The notes beneath the pieces are model-generated. The model ran no database searches. It saw only the letters and a program-made list of their open reading frames with translations, and was not told the origin of the DNA. Of a DNA stretch of 64,000 bases, positions 36,793 through 48,013 are shown piece after piece (the first letter of the stretch is position 1; each line of letters begins with the position of its first letter). Position numbers and translations under genes: made by a program. Source of the DNA: Rhodosporidiobolus odoratus (taxonomy: Eukaryota; Basidiomycota; Microbotryomycetes; Sporidiobolales; Sporidiobolaceae); contig JAOANU010000006.1 in the NCBI GenBank assembly GCA_034387635.1, positions 186,001-250,000 on the forward strand, read 5' to 3'.

Positions 36793-37117
36793 CTTGACGA
36801 GTCTGAGTGCAGTACAGTCGAGGAAACCAAGTCGAGATGAGAGTCGCGGTCGCTCTCATCCGCAACACACAAGCCGTCAAGCTCCTAGGTCGATACTGCA
36901 CGGACAGCCAACGCTACTACGGCAATTTCTACCATACACTCGTCGACCTCAGTGAGCTGCAGCGGCTGCACTCCGATTCCCCCTCATCCTCCCACTTTAA
37001 ACCCAACACTTGAACCTCGCTCTCAACTTCTCTTGGCACACCAGGTCATATCTGACACGTTCAACAACAAGCTTACACAGCTGCTCGACCTAGTTCGCTC
37101 GAGGAACGTCTGACGAC
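36793..37117. promoter_or_regulatory. Divergent promoter, CCT7 / CTR9
   Basis: About 325 bp between divergent ATGs. No heat-shock-type triplet array was identified by eye. Confidence 0.4.
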
Positions 37118-40100
37118 ATGGCGTCCCCTCCTCCTTCTACCGCTCAAGTGGTTCTCGAAGTTCCCTCGGCCACCAACAACGAAATCGTTCCCATTCCCCT
37201 CGACGACATCTTCAACCTGTCCAACGAAGACGACTTTGAAACCCAACTGAGCGACGTCAAAAACCTGCTCACCGCTGAACGAGCCCGAGTTCGGTTCTGG
37301 GTCAGGCTCGTCGAGGAGTGCTGGAACCATGGTAGGTGGAGAAGCGCACTCGAGTGCGCCGAAGCTGGACTGTCAGGTGAGCCCAAACCCTCTCGTCTCA
37401 CCAGGGAATGATCAACCTAACTTCGCATCTCTCTCTCTTCTCCTGTGCAGCTCTCGCTGCTCCCGGCTTTCAACCCGACGGTTCCAGCGCCCAGCTTTCT
37501 CAACTCCCCCTTTTCCTCCTCAAAGCCAACTACCACCTCGCCCTCGCCCGCCGCGCCCCCAAAGGCAAACTCGACAACCCCCTCACCGGCCCCATCGGAG
37601 TCACCAAAGACAAAGAGCACCCCGAGTACCCTCGCAACGGAGGAGCGGGAGGCGCGAACGGGATGGGTCAGCCTTGGGACAAGGAAGAGTATCACTTTAG
37701 GGCGGGCAAGGATATCGAGAATGCGGAGAAACTGGAGCGGGACAATCCTGTGGTGAGGGACATCAAAGGTAGCTGTGGTTTTACCCTTCCTCTCCTGCGA
37801 TAAAATACTGACTATGCTCCTAACGCTGTCAGCTGCTTGGCTCATGGCGAGCGGCAAGTTTGAGCAGGCCTCGAGGCTGTTTGAGCAGATTCTCGACAGG
37901 GAGCCGACAAACTTGATGGCTCTGATGGGCAGGGTACGTGTTCACCTTTTTTCTACCGCGCTATGATTCACTCTATGCTGTGGCGTGAGGAAGAAGCCGA
38001 CCCGAAACAAGCGGTTGTCGCTCACCTCGTCTCCTTAACCTTCGCAGGCTCGTATCCAATTCTCGCAACGCAACTTCCGCGCCGCCATGAAGACCTACCA
38101 GCAGGTTGTCCGCCTGAAACCCGACTTCCTTCCCGACCCTCGTATCGGTATCGGACTTTGCTTCTGGATGCAAGGCGACAGGGAGAAGGCGAAGAAGGCA
38201 TGGGAAAGGAGTATGTTGGTGGTGCGTCGTCTCTCCAACACTTCTGTGCTGCAACCTTCCTGATCGTCTCGGTCAGCGGGACTGCTGCTGAAAGTTCGGA
38301 AAGACATTCGCGCTGACTTGTTCTACATGTTGCCTTGCAGAACCCCTCCTCATCCTCCCCCTCTGCCCCTCTCCTCCTCGGCCTCCTCCACCTCAACGCC
38401 TCCAAAGACCCTCTCCACGCCGGTGGCGAAGAGTCTCGGGCGGTAGCGTACGAGCAGGGGATCAAGTTGGTCCAAATGGCGTTCAAGAAGGACAATACGA
38501 GTGCGGGAGCAGCGGCAATGGCACCGTTGGCGGCGCACATGACGGCTGTTGGAGGCGGAAGTACAGGAGTACGTGCTCTCTCTTCTCTCTGCTTCCCAGT
38601 TTCGCTCTGATGTCCAAGCTAATGCTGGCTTTTCCTTCCTCGTAGGCCCTCAAACTCGCTGAACGTATGATCGCGTTTGCCGACTCTCGACTCCTCGTCG
38701 CCGAGGGTCACCTTGCCCGTGCACGCGCCATCGATTCGGATGCGGCTCTAGGAGAGTATAACGGAGGAGAGGTTCTCTCGAGTTATCAGGAAGCGGCCAA
38801 GGCTAGTCCGGATGACGCGATGGCTCAATTGGGGGCGGGTGGGTGCTTCGTCAGGACTGGTTCGTTTCTGCTCTCTACCCTCTTCTCCCCTTGTTCTGGT
38901 CGTCTTGTGAGCAGGAAGAGACTGATGTCGAACATGACCGAACCGAACAGAGCAATTCCCGCACGCCATCAACGCCTACGAAACCCTCCTTCGCAAGTCC
39001 CCGAAATGCGTCGAAGCTCTCGCTGCTCTCGCCTCGATCCACACCCACCTCGCATTCACCTTCCACTCGGTCTCGGACTCGAACACCGCTCGCAAAGCCG
39101 CCAAAGAGCAATACGGTGCTGTACTTCGCGTGTTCGCTACAGGGACCAACGCAGCCGCTGGAGGAGGAGGCGACAAGGCCATTGCCAAGAGTGAGAGGAT
39201 CAGGGTTTTGGCGGCGGATCGGGATTTGTATGTTGAAGTGGCTAGGTTGTGGAGCGATGAAGGTACGGTCGAAAGGAGTTTACAGGCTTGGGAGAAGGCG
39301 GCGCAGATCGAGGAGGATAAGGCGGCCGAGTTGGAGCCTTTAAAGAAGGAGGAGGAGCAAGAAGAGGAGGACGACGACGACGACGACGATCTGTTTGGGG
39401 ATGGAGAGGCCAAGGAGGCGTCGTCGAGCAAGCCACCGAAGAAAGACCCGGTTGATCCTAGGATTCGAAACAACCTCGGCGTGCAGCAGTTCAACCGTCG
39501 AGCTCTCAACATTCAAGGTGAACACCTCCACCTCGCCGCCGAGCAATTTGAGCGAGCTTTGGTTGGAGTTTCTCAGCGGGCTGGGGAAGAAGGAGCGACG
39601 CAGGATGAGGTTGAGACGGATGCGCAGTTGACGGTGGTTAGTTACAATTTAGCGGCCGCTTACGAGGCGATTGGGGAGTTTGAGAAGGCGAGGGCGGGGT
39701 ATGAACAGGTGTTGAAGGGTCACCCTGAGTATGTTGAAGGTCAGTCTGGGTCTCTCTTGCGTTCTCTCCGCGCTGCTGCTGCTACGAGGCCGAGATTGCT
39801 GGACTGAAACGGACCCAGTACTGAACTTGCCCACCACCCCGCAGCGAAAGCCCGGCTCGCCCTCCTCGGCATAAAGTCCCGCCAACGATCCGAATGGGAC
39901 GTAGCCCACAACCTCCTCAAAGAAGCCCTCACTTCCGCTCCCTCTTCCGCCGAACTTCGCGCCCTCTACACCTACTTCCTCGTCGAAACCGGCCAACCCA
40001 AACTCGCTCGCGACTTTGCCCGCTCCACCATCAAAGAAGTGTCTCGTCACGACCTCTACGCTCTTTGCGCGTCTGGCGCGCTCAGCTATCACGAAGCGAG

Positions 40101-41955
40101 GGAGAACAAGTCGCAGGGCAAGGATGCCGCGAGGGATCGATCCGCCAAATTCACCCGCGCTGCCGAATTCTTCGACAAAGCCTTGCAGCTGCACCCTCAA
40201 TGCGCGTTTGCAGCTCAGGGTCTCGCTATCGCGCTCGCTGAAGGCGCTCTCGGCAATGGACCCAACGAGGCCGCAGCATCGAATGGCAATGCTCCTCCCG
40301 GTCAAGCGGGCCAAACTCAACAACAACCCTTGACGGAACAACAGGCGAGGTTGAAGAACGCTCGAGATGCGTTGGCCATTTTGACAAAGGTCAAGGAGAG
40401 TGTCAATGAGGCGAGCGTTTATGTTAACATTGGGCATTGTCATTTTGCGAGGGATGAGTATGAAAGGGCGATTGAGAATGTGCGTTTTCATCTCTTTCTG
40501 CTTTCCGACGCACTCAGGTCGCCATTCTTCGTCACCAATTCGTCTGGTTCTTTCCGCGCTAGCCTGGGGTCGTATCCCGACCCTACTCAGTTTCATGTGC
40601 CAAACCAACTTGCTGACGTTCTGCACGGTTTCCCTTCCAACGGCACGCAGTACGACATGGCCTCGAGGCGCTATCTTAACGACAAGAGCTCGACCGTGTT
40701 GTGGTACCTCGCCCGTGGGTGGTACCACAAGTCGCTGAGGCAGCAGAACTATTCCGACTTGCAGCATGCGATCGAGGTGGGAGAAAAGGTGCGCACCATG
40801 CTCTCATCTTCGGCTATGTGTAGTCTTTCGGGAGTACAGACAGCTGACACAGAGTGGCGATGATGCTCAGGCCACGGCCCTCAACCGGAGAGACCTTGCC
40901 AATGTCTTCAACATGGCCATTCTCAAGCAGAAGGGCTTCGAGATCCTCTTTGGTCTGCCGGCTGAGAAGCGCACTTCCGTCGAGCTCAGGTCGTCCTTCG
41001 AACACCTCCAAGCCTCGCAGGCGTACGTTGCTCTGTTTCTTTCGTCATTCGCCGCCTGCTCATTCCTCCGTTGCTTCCATGTGCAGCCTCTTTGACCAGC
41101 TCGTCGCCGACAAGAGCCCCCAGCCTCCCTACCCTGCCGACATCGTCAAGGCCCGTGCCAGCTACGGTGGTTCCCTCCAACGTCGGTACGAAGAAACCCT
41201 CGCCCGGCAACTCGAGTACGAGCAAACCGAGCAAGGCAAACTGGACCAAGCCCGCCGAGCCCGCGAAGCCGAACAAGCCAAACGAGAAGAAGCGGAACGA
41301 GAACGGCTCGCCCAGATTCAGAAGCAGGCTGCGGCGCTTGCGGAACAGAGGAGGAAGATGCGGGAGGAGGCGGAGCAGTGGGCGGCTTTGAGTAATGCTT
41401 GGGCGGATGAGGATGATGAGGAGGGGAGGAAGAAGAGGGGTGGTGGGGGAGGTGGGGGTGCGGGCAAGAAGAGGAAGACTAAGATGAAGGAGGGGGATGA
41501 GGAGACGGATTCGGGTGGGGAGGAGAAACCGGCGAAGAAGAAGAAGGCTGCTAAGAAGGTACGCATCATCTCATCATCATACGTCCGCACTCGAGCATCT
41601 GTGTTTCTACAGGCGTGCTTTTCCGCTCTTTGTCTCTTTGTGCTGATTCCCTTTTTTTTCGTGCGCAGGAAAAGAAGGAAAAAGCCCCGAAGAAGGGCAA
41701 AGGAAAAGCGGCGGACGACGAAGGCCGCCAGATGGACGTCGACGAGAAGTACGACGAGGACGACGAGGATGCGCCCATTCGTCCCAAGCGCAAGTCGAGG
41801 CTGAGTAAGAATGTCAAGTCGGCGTGCGTGATCTCTCTTTCTTCCGCCGGTCCCGCTATTCTCCGTTGTGCTCTTTGCGTTTGCGAAGAGTTGCTGACGC
41901 TCCTTCCTTGCTCCACAGCGAGTTCATCGAGTCGAGCGACGAAGAGTCGGATTGA
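37118..41955 (+). CDS. CTR9: Paf1 complex subunit Ctr9 (TPR scaffold)
   Basis: TPR-repeat scaffold of the Paf1 transcription elongation complex, acting with RNA polymerase II in the nucleus. N-terminal VVLEVPSATNNEIVPIPLDD is the conserved Ctr9 beginning. TPR units include AAWLMASGKFEQASRLFEQI, NFRAAMKTYQQVVRLKPDFL and WLYLAR-like LWYLARGWYHKSLRQQNY; a lysine-rich coiled coil (ARQLEYEQTEQGKLDQARRA) follows. The C-terminus is charged (KKRKTKMKEGDEETDSGGEE) and ends EFIESSDEESD, as in other Ctr9 proteins. About 12 introns. An acidic insert with seven or more aspartates lies near 39380. Confidence 0.93.
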
Positions 41956-42369
41956 TGTGGAGGCGGTGATTTCGATGTCGACTGCTTACCTACTCTCCTT
42001 TGTTGCAAGCCATCATTTCGCTCTTCTCCTTTCGTCCTAGCGTCACGGCCGGATACGAGCAGCTTCAAATCGCGCTGAGGCAGCAGCGGTCAGCCTCGGG
42101 AAGGAGGGCCGCGTGCCGGCCGTCGTCCCCTTGATTTGGGTTTCCTTGTCGTTGCTTGGCTGCGGAGGGCCGTCTTCCTTGGACCCGTTATCAGGTGGTT
42201 GTGCCCGTCTTTCTATACAAACCTACCTGTAGCCGTTCTATTCTATTCCAACCTACCCCTTCCGCCTCACCCGTCGGTCGGCCCCCCACCCGCTCAAGTC
42301 CGATTTCGGGAATAAGTCGTCGATTCCCTCAGCCGCTCTCGCTCGCTAGACCACCGGTACTCGACCGGA
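41956..42369. other. Intergenic, CTR9 3' flank and arrestin-gene promoter
   Basis: About 415 bp; CT-rich towards the downstream ATG; nothing else recognised. Confidence 0.35.
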
Positions 42370-44589
42370 ATGGTGCTGAATCTACGACGGAACCGCAAGG
42401 ACGAACTCAAGATCCACTTGCTTGAAGATTGCGTCTTTGTCTCCCCTCCGACCAGTCCGCCTTCGCCGTCCCACATTCAAGAGCCGTCATCTCACGATCC
42501 TATATTACGAGGTCAGGTCGTACTCGTCTGCAACGCACCTCGACGCGCTACTAGGATCAAGGTCGACCTCACCGGTATCGCGGCCAAGCATGGTGGAGAC
42601 GCTTCCTTCAATTTCGAACAGCAGGAAACCCTCAGAAAACACTTGGAGATCGACTTGAAGGGAGAGAGACTCGACTCTGGAACGCATACGTACGTCGCCT
42701 CTCCTCGTTGCGCTCTCTCCGAGATCTGGGAGACGACGAGTTGGCCTTGTTGCGATAACCGCGGTCGGCCTTGGCTATCGATCGGTCTCGCTAATCTTCC
42801 CCGTCTTTCCTCCTCCTCACAGATGGGACTTCTCCTTCATCATTCCCTCGTCCACCGCCGTCTCTGAGCGATCCGTCTACGGTACAGTCCGGCATTCGGG
42901 TTCGTCTTGTCCCTTCACCCCTTTTTCCTCGGTCGTGTCCCTCCTCTCCCGAGGGCGGTGAACAAGCCTGACCTCATGTCTTTCGTGCTTCTTCGCAGTT
43001 CGAGCGGTGCTGCAAGGTGCTGGAAGCACGCGGGATCTGTCTAGTACGATTCGCCCGATATGGCTCGTCAGTAACCCCGCTCCACCGGGCGAGCTGCCTT
43101 CGGGTTCGTTAGCCTTTGCCTCGTGTCTCTCTGTCTTGTGAGCTGACAAGCTTGAGCGACGCAGGACTCGAGGTCGACGTCCGTCACCCTGGCAGCGAAC
43201 TCGGCCCTATCTCGCTGCATCTTTCTTCGCCGCATCTCACGGTTGCTAGTCTGCTTTTCATGGGCGTCACCTTTGAGGAGCCGCCAGAAGGGCTCAAGAT
43301 CATGAGCGTGCAGGCCTTTGTGCGGCAAGACTTCGAGATCTACTGTGCGTCCAGACTTTGCGCTTCTACCTGGGAATACTGACACTGCGCCCTTCTCCAG
43401 ACTCGGGCAATCCGGTTCAGCGTCCACCCACGCAGCGAAAACTGCTGTTCTACGCCGATTCGTGGGTTCTCGACCTATCTCTCCTGCATTTCCTTCTACT
43501 GACGGTCGCGTCTCCCGCAGTTCCACCCCACTACCGTCTTCAACTGAAGATCTTCTCGGACGACCCAATCTCTCTCGAGGGGCACCACCACCTCTTGCCT
43601 ACGAGCCTCGAGCTCTACTCCCTCAGCCTCTTGCACGCTTGAACAACAACCAAGAGTGGACCTATGCGAGGGTTACGCGCATACCCGACGACGACTCAGT
43701 GCGCCCTAGTACGCTCGAGGGGACAGATACGCCAATCCGAGTCAAACATGCACTGGTTGCTCAGCTCAAGTACCGCTTCAAGGGCAGCAAGAAAGATCAG
43801 ATCCTGGAGATCGCCACCAATGTGACCATTGCTTCAGTGCGGTTTCCCTCTCGATTTTTCACATGTTGGCTTCGTTAACCTCCCCTCGCGCAGTGTTGTT
43901 GCCTCACCTCCTCCCTTCTCCTGCCTAAATACCGCGCTCGTCACCACGTCTCCAGCTGTCCTACCGTTCCCAACGCTCCCCGTTCTGCCTCAGTCCCCCT
44001 CCGCTCCTCCAACCGCAACCGAGGCAACTCCCTCTCCGCCTCCGACGCCCTCTCCGCCGCAGCCGGTGGTGTCCCCGTCGGGATCGACTCCCCAACCGGC
44101 TCCATCACACCCTTTCATCGTCGCTGTTTGTGCAACACGCCTCTGCATGAATTGGTCCAAACTGAGGGGGAGAAATTGTGCGGGGCGGCGGATAGTAGGA
44201 GTCGAAGTAGGGCGGCTAGTTTGGGTCGGGTTCAGAGGGAGGCAAGTCGTAGTCAGGCCAGATTGGGACTAGGGGCGGGGGGGAACGGGTCGAGCGCTGA
44301 GACGAGTGAAGTAGAGGGTGAGGCGGATTTGAGAGGAAGAGATGCGACGACCCGGAGGAAGGTTGGAGAGACGTTCCCTGTTCCGCCCGAGGAGACTTAT
44401 GGGATCGAGGAGCTTCCACAGGTGGCGTCGTCGTCGTCGCTTTTGGCTGCGGGCGGGGGCGTTGTGCGAGCTGGGATTTCGTGGGCGGCCCAAGGGGAGG
44501 CGCTACGTCCAGCGCGGCGGCAAGTTGGCACGAGTATGGAAAGGGTAGCAGGAGCGCAGGAGAGAGGTCAGACTTACATTGTCGTCTGA
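42370..44589 (+). CDS. Arrestin-related trafficking adaptor (Ldb19/Art1-like)
   Basis: Arrestin-fold adaptor expected to recruit a Rsp5/Nedd4 ubiquitin ligase to plasma-membrane transporters (family knowledge). The N-terminal arrestin-like strands are visible: RGQVVLVCNAPRRATRIKVD then WDFSFIIPSSTAVSERSVYG followed by TVRHSVRAVLQG, the usual FxFxIP...GxVxYxVxA pattern. The second half holds IRVKHALVAQLKYRF and ILEIATNVTI, the C-terminal arrestin strands. Ser/Pro/Arg-rich disorder follows, ending AQERGQTYIVV. A clear PPxY motif was not found in the parts I read; LAYEP may be a degenerate one. The Ldb19 assignment is tentative; membership of the arrestin clan is likely. Confidence 0.65.
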
Positions 44590-44934
44590 GGCGGAGCCTG
44601 GTTGACATGTGACATGGCAAAGTTGAGCCGGGTGCGAATCAAGTCGGGAAAAAAGGAATTGTGAACAGCAGTGCCGTCATTCTTGCATCTAGACGTTGTA
44701 TCTGTCCCTTCTTCGTGCCATCGTGCCATCCTTGTAGACAATAATCTTTCGCAGCTAGCTAGAAAAGCATCTGAGCATGTCATACCTCGTTGCGGATAGG
44801 ATTTCTCGCACGTCCAACGCAACCGGGGCTTCTTGCTGCTCTCGTGCTTGCTTCCTTTGCTGTGGCAATGAGGACGAAGTGATCAACAACAACATGAAGT
44901 AAGCCTGACCAGAGCCCACTTTCTCCTCCACCCT
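44590..44934. other. Convergent 3' flanks, arrestin gene / MFS pseudogene
   Basis: About 345 bp. No coding chain or repeat recognised. Confidence 0.35.
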
Positions 44935-47777
44935 CTATGCCTGACTCTTCGCTGCAAAGGTGCTCTTCGCCCGGATCTTCTCACCATATATGTACAACAA
45001 GGGTGCCTGGACGAAGAGACTGCGTCAGTATCTATCTGAAAGTCGGGGGGGGGGGGGGCAGAAAGGCTGCCCGCGGCGACGGATTTAACCTTAAGAGAGA
45101 GGAAGGCGAGGAGAGAACCTTGACTCACCGCAGGACAACCAACAATGATCGCTACCATAGCAAGGACTGTACATCCCCAGCCGTATCCGATGCCGGCATA
45201 CACTGCAGGTCACGGAAGGAAGCAGGTGAGCTCGCGTTGGAGAGGACGACAAACGCGAACACAGAAGGTTCCTCCATAGACGACCTCGGTTGCCACGAGA
45301 TAGCTGTCGCTCATGCAGGGCGTGCAGACATACTGCGACCAGGGGAAGCAGGGGCAGAAAAGGTGACTTACTATAGGGTGCACATAAGGCAAAGGCAAAA
45401 CCCGCAAATGCTCCGCAGGCAGGTCGTTGCCGCGAGTGCCGAAGCGGCGTACAGCGTGAAGGCGTCGAGTAGCTGCAAAAACGAAAACTTAGCTCCTTAT
45501 TCAGTAGCAGCAAAAGGGCGGAACATACGGATGTCGTTATTGACTGGAAGATGGAAATCATGGAAAGACCGATGAGAAAGAGACCGATGTCTGTATCGAC
45601 AGTGTGAACAAGAGAACTTTACAGGCCAGTGATGCGTCGAGATAAACTGAATGCACGTCACAATGGCTCGCCAAATCTCGCCAGGAAGCCCAAAGCAGAA
45701 TGGAAAGAAGTGTGCTCAACAGGCGTGGTTCAGTGTAGCCTCTTCTTGGCGCACCAGCCATACAGGAGCAGCCCAAGCGGCAGTAGAAGACTCGCGGGTA
45801 CCACCGCGAGGTAGATAAGGATTAGCCCCAAGCCATCGGCCTTCTCAATTGAGGGAGAGTGGCTCACAAAGCAGCAACGTGAACTCCGGCCTTCCATTCC
45901 CTTCCTTCGCTTTGAGCTTGCGATAGAGAACGTCTAGCAGTCGAGCGGCGACTTGCGAAGCGAGGAAGAAGCCGAGCATGAGGGCGATAAAGTGGAGAGA
46001 GGCGATGCCGACGGATTGGCCGTAGATCCCTTGATAAATGCTGGGGGTGGATGTGATGAGTATATAGATGACCTGAGGAGCATCTTGAGTCCGTCGGCTC
46101 GAGGCCATCGCGTGGAGGTGAGGAAAGGAAGAGAATGATGCGGGAGGCGAAAAGAAGGGTAAGACAGTCGAGGAAGACACGAAAAGTACTCACGCCGTAG
46201 ATCAAAGACATGAACAGCGCAAGGATCTGCAAGATTGACTCCCGCACAAACAGTGTGAAAGGCCTGGGCATGCCGTGCTTAACCACCTCTTTCGGGGTCT
46301 TCTTGCCGCCGGCTTTCGCTTCGTAGGTGCCGTTGACGCGGGAGGAGTCGGCCGGTAGACCCATCGGATTTTTGAGAGTGTGCGCCTGTCGGCTTTTGAG
46401 TACTGGGGCGTAGGTCTCCATGAGGGAGAAGAAGCCGATAACCTGAACGACGGCCGAGAACGGCAGGTCGCGTCGCATCAGCTGGTGGCCAGGAGGTTTG
46501 AGCGCGCTCATACCGACTGGACAAGAAGCGGTAGAAGGTATGGTGTGTTCGATAGACGGCTCGTAGGCGGATGAAGGGGGTAACGCACGGCACTCGTTAC
46601 ATAGAAAATCACTTTGTACCCGTCATTTGGTAGCTTGTCGGTCACCCATCCACCCATTACAGGCCTGTATTTGCGGAGTGTACCGAGTCAAGACAGGGCG
46701 TCAGCGCGGATGTGCAGCCGACGCGTCTGCTCGCAAGGGAGAGGCAGAGGGGAAAATGCTTACCCCATGGCAGGACCAAGTAAAGGCCCAAGACTGTACA
46801 GAGCAGCTCCTTTCTCTCGCTCCTCTGGGCGCCAGAGATCGGAGAGTACGCCGGCGCCGATTGACAGAGGGGCGCCACCGCCGAAGTTGCCTTAGAAGCG
46901 GAATGCGACAAATTGCCCTTTCGTCGTGGCGAAGGCGCAGACGAGGTTGAAAACTGTGGTTTCCTAGGTGTACAGCCTGACTGAATATTCACACTGGGAG
47001 GAAGGAGATGGCGCACTAACGTAGAAGATGTTGGCAATCTGAAGCATCCGTACCCGCCCCCATAACTCGCTTGCAGGTCGAAAAACGAGCGGCGAGATGG
47101 CGAAGGCCAAGATGGAGACGGTCATACTGATCTCGACCTGTAGGATGGAAGAAGGTCAGCTAGTCGGCTGGACATGGGCAGCGCGGAAGAAAAAGGCAAA
47201 CCTCGTCGGCGATGTTTAGCTTGGCAGCCACTTGCGGAGCTGCCGGCGCAATCATGGACGAAGAGAGAGGCGCAAGGAGTGTGAATACGGCGACGCTGCA
47301 GGGGCTCGCAGCCTCAGCTGGGACTCGACAATACATGCGGCAGAAGAAGAAAGAAAGAGACAAACCAAAACGTTGCTCCCATCCTCCGTCGGAACGTCCA
47401 CTTAAGCGGACTCGCAGGGCCATCCTTGCCCTTCCAGTCAAAGACGATGGCGTCTGCAGCAGCCTTCTCCGAGCTTGTATCGCCGCCCTCAAATCCCTTT
47501 CCTCCTCCCCTTTATCAAAGTCCCCTTTCGCGCTGCTCGCGCCCGGAGCGGTGGCGGATGCAGCTGTTCGCCCTGTATCCAGCGCGTCGATGCTGCTCGC
47601 GGAGTCTTGGCCGTTCAGGTGCGGTGTACTGCGTTCCGAAAGCCCATCTTCGCCAGAAGTGGAGGCGTCCGTTTTCGCGCTCGTCTCTGTCGGCGTGTCG
47701 ACAAGCGGCGAAACAAGCGGCCCTTCGTGAGGTGCCTCTGACGTCTCCGGTGCGTACGGCACAGGCGCGGAAGCCAT
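44935..47777 (-). pseudogene. Decayed MFS drug:H+ antiporter (DHA1-type)
   Basis: The exons of a 12-helix DHA1-family exporter are clear: DWKGKDGPASPLKW (typical first motif), VAVFTLLAPLSSSMIAPAAP, ILAFAISPLVFRPASELWGR, IGAGVLSDLWRPEERE, FSLMETYAPVLKSRQA, LPLGLLLYGW, MYAGIGYGWG and the end LLYIYGEKIRAKS. Coding is broken in several places: an in-frame TAA at 46892-46894 where Leu is expected after FVAFRF; a TGA at 45730-45732 where the conserved HW tryptophan should be; and a one-base frame change at about 45405-45415 between ATTCLRS and FAGFAFALCAPY. A further frame change near 47490-47505 before DAIVFDW could be an indel or a poor intron. Splice signals around 45780-45860 also do not resolve. 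A recently inactivated gene is the best reading; sequencing error at all sites is unlikely. Confidence 0.7.
45045..45058. repeat. 14-base G homopolymer
   Basis: An uninterrupted run of G (C on the coding strand) in the last intron of the MFS pseudogene, just before the CTTTCAG that would be an acceptor. Its length may be unreliable in the assembly. Confidence 0.7.
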
Positions 47778-48013
47778 ACGAAGCAAACGATAGCTGCTAG
47801 AAGTGCCAAAGCGGAAAACCAGTCGACATTCCAGCCGCCAACAGGGGGCCGCGAGAAAAAAAGATACGGCAGAAAGCAATGCGAGTGTGTTGCAAGTGTA
47901 GGAGGACTGCGATAGCCGTACATAGACAGTCTAGACATATAATGAGGGCAAGCGAGGGTGAAGTTGGGGAGATATGTGCAATAAGAGAAAAAAGTGTCCG
48001 TCTCGTCGTTCTC
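47778..48013. other. Short intergenic, MFS start / KRE6 stop
   Basis: 236 bp between two minus-strand genes; no motif recognised. Confidence 0.3.

Noticed and set aside
39649..40767. 372-codon minus-strand open frame inside CTR9
   Set aside because: It lies antisense to well-matched TPR coding sequence; GC-rich codons leave few stops in the opposite frame. No family features.
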